Shown piece by piece: positions 30,048 through 33,851 of a DNA stretch of 33,851 nt; position 1 is the first letter of the stretch; each line of letters opens with the position of its first letter. The notes under the pieces were generated by a model. The model made no database searches and was not told where the DNA came from. It saw only the letters and a list, made by a program, of their open reading frames with translations. This DNA is from Candidatus Peregrinibacteria bacterium (GTDB taxonomy: Bacteria; Patescibacteriota; Gracilibacteria; Peribacterales; Peribacteraceae), in assembly GCA_016196295.1 (NCBI GenBank), contig JACPYA010000010.1, positions 1 to 33,851 of the forward strand, given 5' to 3'. A program made the translations under genes and the position numbers.

Positions 30048-31358
30048 TTATTCGATTCCGATCCCATGATACGTGAGACCCGCCGCCTTCACTTCCGCCG
30101 GTTCATACACATTGCGGCCATCGAACAGGTCCTTCCCTTTCATCGCCTGCTTGAGTTCGCCGAGGTCGATGCCGCGGAAGAGGTCCCACTCTGTGAGGAG
30201 CACCACCGCATCGGCGCCTTTGGCCGCCTCCATGGGCGAGCCGACGAACTGCACCGCATCGGGGAGGAGCTTTCTGGCATTGTCCATGGCAAAGGGATCG
30301 TGCGTCGAGACGGCGTGGCCCGCATCGATTAGCATCGGGATGAGATCGAGGCTTGGGGCCTCGCGCATGTCGTCGGTCTTTGGTTTGAAGCTGAGGCCCA
30401 GGACCCCGACACGCGCTTTCTTCGGGAGGGCTTTCAAGATTTTCTCGAAGAAGCGATGACGCTGCCGCGCGTTAATGCGGTCCGTTGCCTCGATGATGCT
30501 GAGATCAAGATTCAATTCTTTGGCGGTGGCCATCAGCGCCTTCACGTCCTTCGGGAAACAACTGCCGCCGTAGCCGATGCCGGCGTGCAGGAAGCGCGGG
30601 CCGATACGGCTATCGAGCCCCATGCCGAGTGCAAGATCGCGGATGTCCCCCCCCGTCACCTCGCAGAACTCAGTCAGCATATTGATGAAGCTGATTTTCG
30701 TCGCGAGGAAGGCGTTGCTCGCGTACTTTACGATCTCCGCGCTCTCACGGCTCATGAAGACGAGGGGTTTGCCCACTCTCGTGATCGGCCGATAGAGCTC
30801 CTCCATCAATTTCTTCGCCTCGGGGTCGTGATTCACGCCGACGATGATGCGGTCTGGCATCAGCGTGTCCGTCACGGCCATGCCCTCGCGGAGGAACTCC
30901 GGGTTACTGACAACGGGAATCAAAAAATTCTTTCCGCGCTTCGCAAGAATCTTTGCGATCTCCTGCTCACACTTCTTGCCCGTGCCGACGGGCACGGTCG
31001 ATTTATTCACGAAGACGATGCTCCGGTCCGCATGCTCCGCGACGGTCTCCATCACTTTGAAGATCGCGCGCAGGTCGGCCTGGTGATTTTCCCCCTGCGG
31101 CGTTGCGACCGCCGAGAAGACGATCTGCACGTGGGGGAGAATATCGGTGAGCTTTGTTGTGAACGAGAGAAGTCCTGTTTTGAGGCCGCGTTGAATCAGC
31201 TCTTCCAAGCCCGGCTCGTAGATGGGGCTGACGCCGGATTTGAGTTTTTCGACCTTCACCTCGTCGATATCGACGCCTGTGACATGGTGCCCCAGCTCGG
31301 CGAAACACGCTGCGGAGACGAGGCCGACGTACCCTGTGCCGACAACGGCAATTTTCAT
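30048..31358 (-). CDS. ugd: UDP-glucose 6-dehydrogenase
   Basis: The 436-residue protein has NAD motif VVGTGYVGLVSAACFA (5-20), KSTVPVGTG (119-127), SNPEFLREGMAV (151-162), the K-Y-SNAFLATKISFIN segment (about 211-226) and catalytic Cys267 in GYGGSCFPKDVKAL (262-275). The C-terminal GLSFKPKTDDMREAPS and YHGIG ending are those of class I Ugd/TuaD enzymes. It oxidises UDP-glucose to UDP-glucuronate with two NAD+. It is followed by a strong terminator and the UDP-GlcA epimerase. A TAAACT box lies 9 nt before the ATG at 31358 and there is no SD. Confidence 0.95.
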   Translation of the reverse strand: MKIAVVGTGYVGLVSAACFAELGHHVTGVDIDEVKVEKLKSGVSPIYEPGLEELIQRGLKTGLLSFTTKLTDILPHVQIVFSAVATPQGENHQADLRAIFKVMETVAEHADRSIVFVNKSTVPVGTGKKCEQEIAKILAKRGKNFLIPVVSNPEFLREGMAVTDTLMPDRIIVGVNHDPEAKKLMEELYRPITRVGKPLVFMSRESAEIVKYASNAFLATKISFINMLTEFCEVTGGDIRDLALGMGLDSRIGPRFLHAGIGYGGSCFPKDVKALMATAKELNLDLSIIEATDRINARQRHRFFEKILKALPKKARVGVLGLSFKPKTDDMREAPSLDLIPMLIDAGHAVSTHDPFAMDNARKLLPDAVQFVGSPMEAAKGADAVVLLTEWDLFRGIDLGELKQAMKGKDLFDGRNVYEPAEVKAAGLTYHGIGIE

Positions 31359-31367
31359 GAGAGTTGT

Positions 31368-31373
31368 AGTTTA
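31368..31373 (-). promoter_or_regulatory. -10-like box of ugd
   Basis: On the minus strand TAAACT lies 9 nt before the ATG at 31358, with no SD between. Confidence 0.5.
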
Positions 31374-31405
31374 GCGCGGGGCCGGGACTCGGGCTAGGGT
31401 ACAGC

Positions 31406-31429
31406 AGATGCCGATTGCAATCGGCATCT
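31406..31429. repeat. Perfect 24-bp palindrome between ugd and the kinase gene
   Basis: AGATGCCGATTG followed by its exact reverse complement. It is in the divergent promoter region and belongs by style to the GTAG...CTAC palindromes at 17995 and 30006. It could be a REP-like element or an operator. The sequence alone cannot decide. Confidence 0.7.
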
Positions 31430-31455
31430 ACGGAGGTTTCTGCATAATGATGAGG

Positions 31456-31461
31456 TACAAT
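31456..31461 (+). promoter_or_regulatory. -10 box of the PfkB-family kinase gene
   Basis: TACAAT lies 6 nt before the GTG at 31468. It favours the GTG over the ATGs at 31447 and 31450, which lie upstream of this box. Confidence 0.5.
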
Positions 31462-31467
31462 CGGGTC

Positions 31468-32424
31468 GTGAAGAAGATCCTCGTAACCGGCTCGATCGCA
31501 TACGATGTGCTTTTGAACTACGACGGTTCATTCACCGATGCCATCGATCCCAAAGATCTCGAGCATCTTTCTGTCTCGTTTTTTAGTCCTCACTACGCCA
31601 AACATCATGGGGGAACCGGAGCGAATATCGCGTGGAACTTAAGATTGCTGGGGACGGATCCCTTGCTCATCGGCACGGTCGGTCATGATGGAGGCTCATA
31701 CATAGCCCTCCTCGAAGAACGGGGGATCGATACCAAACAGATCGAGGTCTTGAAAGATCATGTCACTGCGACGGCCATCATCGGGACCGACACTGCCGAG
31801 CGGCAGATCGCATTCTTCCATCCCGGCGCGGATGCGCACGGTCACTGGCCGGATCTCCAAGACGATCGTGACGATCTTTCATACGCCGTCGTGGGGCCGC
31901 GCAATGCGAAACTGATGCTCCAGGCGATGCGCTGGTGCCGCGATGCCAAAGTGCCCTGCCTCTTCGACCCCGGGCAGCTCGTGATCGGCCTCAGCAAAGA
32001 CGAACTGCTTTCCTCCATCAGAGGCAGCGCCGGCGTGATCGCCAATGCTTACGAGTGGAGTCTGCTCTCCGAAAAGATCGGCGCCTCAGTGGATGGGGTG
32101 TTGAAGATGGCGCCGTTTCTGATCGTCACACATGGTGAAGCAGGTCTCACGATCTTTGCGAAGAAATCTGCTACAGCTGTCCGCGCCTGCAGGCCCGATC
32201 ATCTGGTGAATCCGACCGGCGCGGGCGATGCACTGCGCGCGGGATTGCTCACGGGACTCAGCGCGGGGTGGGAGCTCCCGACTGCCGCGATGCTGGGGGC
32301 ATCCCTTGCTTCGTTCGTCGTCGAACAAGAAGGACCACTTATTGATCATGTAGACATAGAAGAGATATTGCAGAGAGCGGAGGCAACCTACGGGAAAGCA
32401 TTGCCGGCGCCTCCATACATTTGA
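31468..32424 (+). CDS. PfkB-family carbohydrate kinase, adenosine-kinase-like
   Basis: 318 residues from GTG 31468, giving the family N-terminus (M)KKILVTGSIAYDVLLNYDG. The PfkB substrate motif is GGTGANIAWNL (48-58) and the ATP/anion-hole motif is NPTGAGDALRAGLL (248-261) with catalytic Asp254. Asn248 replaces the usual Asp of the 'DT-GAGD' signature, a variant known in adenosine-kinase-like members. The SIAYD start and FSPHYAKHHGGTGANIAW region fit archaeal/bacterial nucleoside kinases of this family. The next gene is ahcY, which releases adenosine from SAH, so phosphorylating adenosine is the most sensible role. Ribokinase-type activity remains possible. Confidence 0.82.
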   Translation: MKKILVTGSIAYDVLLNYDGSFTDAIDPKDLEHLSVSFFSPHYAKHHGGTGANIAWNLRLLGTDPLLIGTVGHDGGSYIALLEERGIDTKQIEVLKDHVTATAIIGTDTAERQIAFFHPGADAHGHWPDLQDDRDDLSYAVVGPRNAKLMLQAMRWCRDAKVPCLFDPGQLVIGLSKDELLSSIRGSAGVIANAYEWSLLSEKIGASVDGVLKMAPFLIVTHGEAGLTIFAKKSATAVRACRPDHLVNPTGAGDALRAGLLTGLSAGWELPTAAMLGASLASFVVEQEGPLIDHVDIEEILQRAEATYGKALPAPPYI

Positions 32425-32430
32425 ACATGG

Positions 32431-32490
32431 AGAGCGGCCATTCTTGGCCGCGGTTTATGATCTTAGTCCGCGCCCAAGAATGGGCGCTCT
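32431..32490. repeat. Pair of inverted REP-like hairpins
   Basis: Two small hairpins, GCGGCCA-TTCT-TGGCCGC (32434-32451) and GCGCCCA-AGAA-TGGGCGC (32470-32487), are themselves near-exact inverses of each other over 23 nt (32431-32453 against 32468-32490). The unit is BIME-like and sits between the kinase and ahcY. A T-run at 32503-32508 follows, so it may attenuate or terminate transcription. Confidence 0.7.
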
Positions 32491-32512
32491 GGTTGTAGGG
32501 GATTTTTTCTGA

Positions 32513-32518
32513 TAGCCT
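32513..32518 (+). promoter_or_regulatory. Possible -10 box of ahcY
   Basis: TAGCCT lies 9 nt before the ATG at 32528 and no SD is present. The match to TATAAT is weak. Confidence 0.3.
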
Positions 32519-32527
32519 CCCTCGGCT

Positions 32528-33781
32528 ATGTCCCATGTAAAGGATCCATCGCTGGCCCCTCAAGGACGTCTCAATGTGGAGATCGCCGAGAAGCGCATGG
32601 GGGCGCTCTTGGCGCTGCGGGAGCGCTTCAAAAAAGAACAACCTTTTAAAGGTCTTACGATCGGGATGGCGCTCCATGTGACGAAGGAGACAGCGGTCCT
32701 CGTTCGTACTCTCACGGCGGGCGGCGCCAAAGTCGCGATTACGGGCTGTAACCCGCTCTCGACCCAGGACGATGTCGCAGCAGCGCTGGCCGAGGAGCAA
32801 AACGTCCTCGTGTGGGCCTATAAAGGAGAGAGCAAGGAGGACTACTACCGTTTCCTGAATGCGGTGATCGAAGCCAAGCCGGATATCACCATCGACGACG
32901 GCTGCGACCTCGTGACGGAGATCCACCAGAAACACCCCCACCTCCTCTCAACTATGATCGGCGGATGCGAGGAGACGACGACCGGCATCATCCGCTTGAA
33001 GTCGATGGAGCGAGACGGCGCGCTCAAAACGCCGATGATCGCGGTGAACGACAACAAGACCAAGCACCTGATGGATAACTATTACGGGACGGGGCAATCG
33101 ACCTTCGACGGCATCCTTCGCTCGACCAATCTTCTCATCGCGGGAAAGACCGTGGTCGTGCTCGGTTACGGGAGCTGCGGCAAGGGAGTCGCGATGCGCG
33201 CGAAGGGGCTGGGCGCGCAGGTTGTCGTCACCGAAGTCGATAACTTCGCGGCGCTCCAGGCGACCATGGACGGGCACCGTGTTCTCAGGATGAGCGAGGC
33301 GGCGGCGATCGGCGATCTCTTCATTACGGTCACGGGAAACCTCCACGTCATCCGCTGGGAGCATATGGATGCGATGAAAGACGGCGTGGTCATCGCAAAC
33401 AGCGGACACTTCGACTGCGAGATCGACCTCAAAGCGCTCGAGAGCAAATCGCGCCGCAAGCGCAGAGTGCGCCATTACCTCGATGAATACCTGATGCCTT
33501 CCGGCCGCGTCCTCTACGTCGCGGGTGAGGGGAGACTCGTGAACCTCGCTTCCGCGGAGGGCCACCCGAGCGAAGTGATGTCACTCTCCTTCATGGGCCA
33601 GGCGCTCGCATGCGAGTACCTCGTGAAGAACCGCGGCAAGCTCCCGGTCGAGGTGATCACGTTGCCCCCGGAGATCGACGACTTCATCGCAGGTTTGCAG
33701 CTCGAAACCATGGGGTTGCGCATCGATGAACTGACCCCCGAACAGAAGAAATACCTCGCGAGTTGGCAAGAAGGAACCTAG
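32528..33781 (+). CDS. ahcY: Adenosylhomocysteinase (S-adenosyl-L-homocysteine hydrolase), short type
   Basis: The 417-residue protein has substrate-domain motifs ITGCNPLSTQDDVAAAL (71-87), IDDGCDL (122-128), GGCEETTTG (145-153) and the NDNKTKH region (174-180). The NAD domain has VVLGYGSCGKGVA (210-222) and the GHFDCEID segment. It hydrolyses SAH to adenosine and homocysteine, relieving product inhibition of methyltransferases. It lacks the insertion and the C-terminal Lys/Tyr tail found in most bacterial and eukaryotic enzymes and so resembles the shorter archaeal/Thermotoga-type form. The nearby kinase gene and the several methyltransferases in the window make an SAH-recycling role coherent. 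Confidence 0.95.
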   Translation: MSHVKDPSLAPQGRLNVEIAEKRMGALLALRERFKKEQPFKGLTIGMALHVTKETAVLVRTLTAGGAKVAITGCNPLSTQDDVAAALAEEQNVLVWAYKGESKEDYYRFLNAVIEAKPDITIDDGCDLVTEIHQKHPHLLSTMIGGCEETTTGIIRLKSMERDGALKTPMIAVNDNKTKHLMDNYYGTGQSTFDGILRSTNLLIAGKTVVVLGYGSCGKGVAMRAKGLGAQVVVTEVDNFAALQATMDGHRVLRMSEAAAIGDLFITVTGNLHVIRWEHMDAMKDGVVIANSGHFDCEIDLKALESKSRRKRRVRHYLDEYLMPSGRVLYVAGEGRLVNLASAEGHPSEVMSLSFMGQALACEYLVKNRGKLPVEVITLPPEIDDFIAGLQLETMGLRIDELTPEQKKYLASWQEGT

Positions 33782-33787
33782 CCAAAC

Positions 33788-33824
33788 TCGGCGTAGTCCC
33801 GCGCATGCGGGACGAAGACGGATG
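33788..33824. repeat. REP-like hairpin element, copy 2 (CGTAG-stem-CGAAG type)
   Basis: GTCCCGC-GCAT-GCGGGAC (33796-33813) is flanked by TCGGCGTA and GAAGACGGA. It is the same element as 2981-3017, with a covarying stem pair. It lies just after ahcY, and the rest of the window to 33851 holds nothing else I can support. Confidence 0.7.
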
Positions 33825-33851
33825 GCAGGAGGGGACGTGAGATTTTGGAGA

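Noticed and set aside
1-33851. CRISPR array, tRNA or rRNA genes
   Set aside because: I found no regularly spaced direct repeats with unique spacers and recognised no tRNA cloverleaf or rRNA segment by eye. A covariance-model scan would be needed to exclude a short RNA gene.

Overview
This is a bacterial chromosome segment dominated by surface-polysaccharide and glycan biosynthesis genes. About 27 protein genes are packed closely on both strands, with many short palindromic repeats in the gaps. TGA is an ordinary stop (ATGA start/stop overlaps at 1630-1633 and 6668-6671), so this is not a code-25 lineage. Clear Shine-Dalgarno sites are almost absent. Instead, most transcription-unit starts have a TANNNT -10-like box 6-10 nt upstream of the start codon, which suggests widespread leaderless transcription. 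Together with the dense REP-like repeats and the envelope locus this could fit an uncultured (candidate-phylum type) bacterium, but no taxonomic marker is present and I cannot name the lineage.

Layout. 1-2940 (minus): a sugar-type methyltransferase, a cupin and a truncated lipid-linked oligosaccharide flippase, overlapping or 3 nt apart. 3231-5526 (plus): an SDR oxidoreductase and an AT-rich unknown protein with a SAM-binding-like motif. 5514-7636 (minus): a sugar epimerase/dehydratase and a GT4 glycosyltransferase. 7721-10852 (minus): a stand-alone restriction-methyltransferase fusion. 10907-12247 (minus): a WecC-like UDP-sugar dehydrogenase. 12412-12874: a hicBA toxin-antitoxin pair. 12899-17986 (plus): a small methyltransferase, then a CotH-kinase/beta-helix protein, a VTC-type polyphosphate polymerase and a DUF4956 membrane protein. 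18040-21566: a TviB/WbpO-like dehydrogenase divergent from gmd and a GDP-fucose-synthase-like reductase. 21622-28680: membrane glycosyltransferase-type proteins, GtrA, an FAD amine-oxidase/mutase-like protein, an epimerase, a DPM1-like GT2 and a GT39-like protein. 29037-31358 (minus): ugd and a UDP-glucuronate 4-epimerase. 31468-33781 (plus): an adenosine-kinase-like sugar kinase and S-adenosylhomocysteine hydrolase.

How the genes fit together. Ugd plus the UDP-glucuronate epimerase would supply UDP-GlcA and UDP-GalA. Gmd plus the reductase would supply a GDP-6-deoxyhexose. The other two dehydrogenases would supply N-acetyl-hexosaminuronic acids. GT2, GtrA and the GT39-like protein match the three-part scheme of charging, flipping and transferring a polyprenyl-phosphate sugar. 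Several methyltransferases would produce SAH, which AhcY and the adenosine-kinase-like enzyme could clear. The least understood block is the CotH-VTC-DUF4956 trio, a possible surface phosphorylation/polyphosphate system.

The other striking layer is repeats. Two related inverted tandem repeats sit in frame inside two different protein genes. A palindrome core is duplicated at two intergenic sites. Two facing G-quadruplex-type tracts lie between the tviB-like gene and gmd. A truncated Y1 (IS200/RAYT-like) transposase lies between REP-like hairpins.
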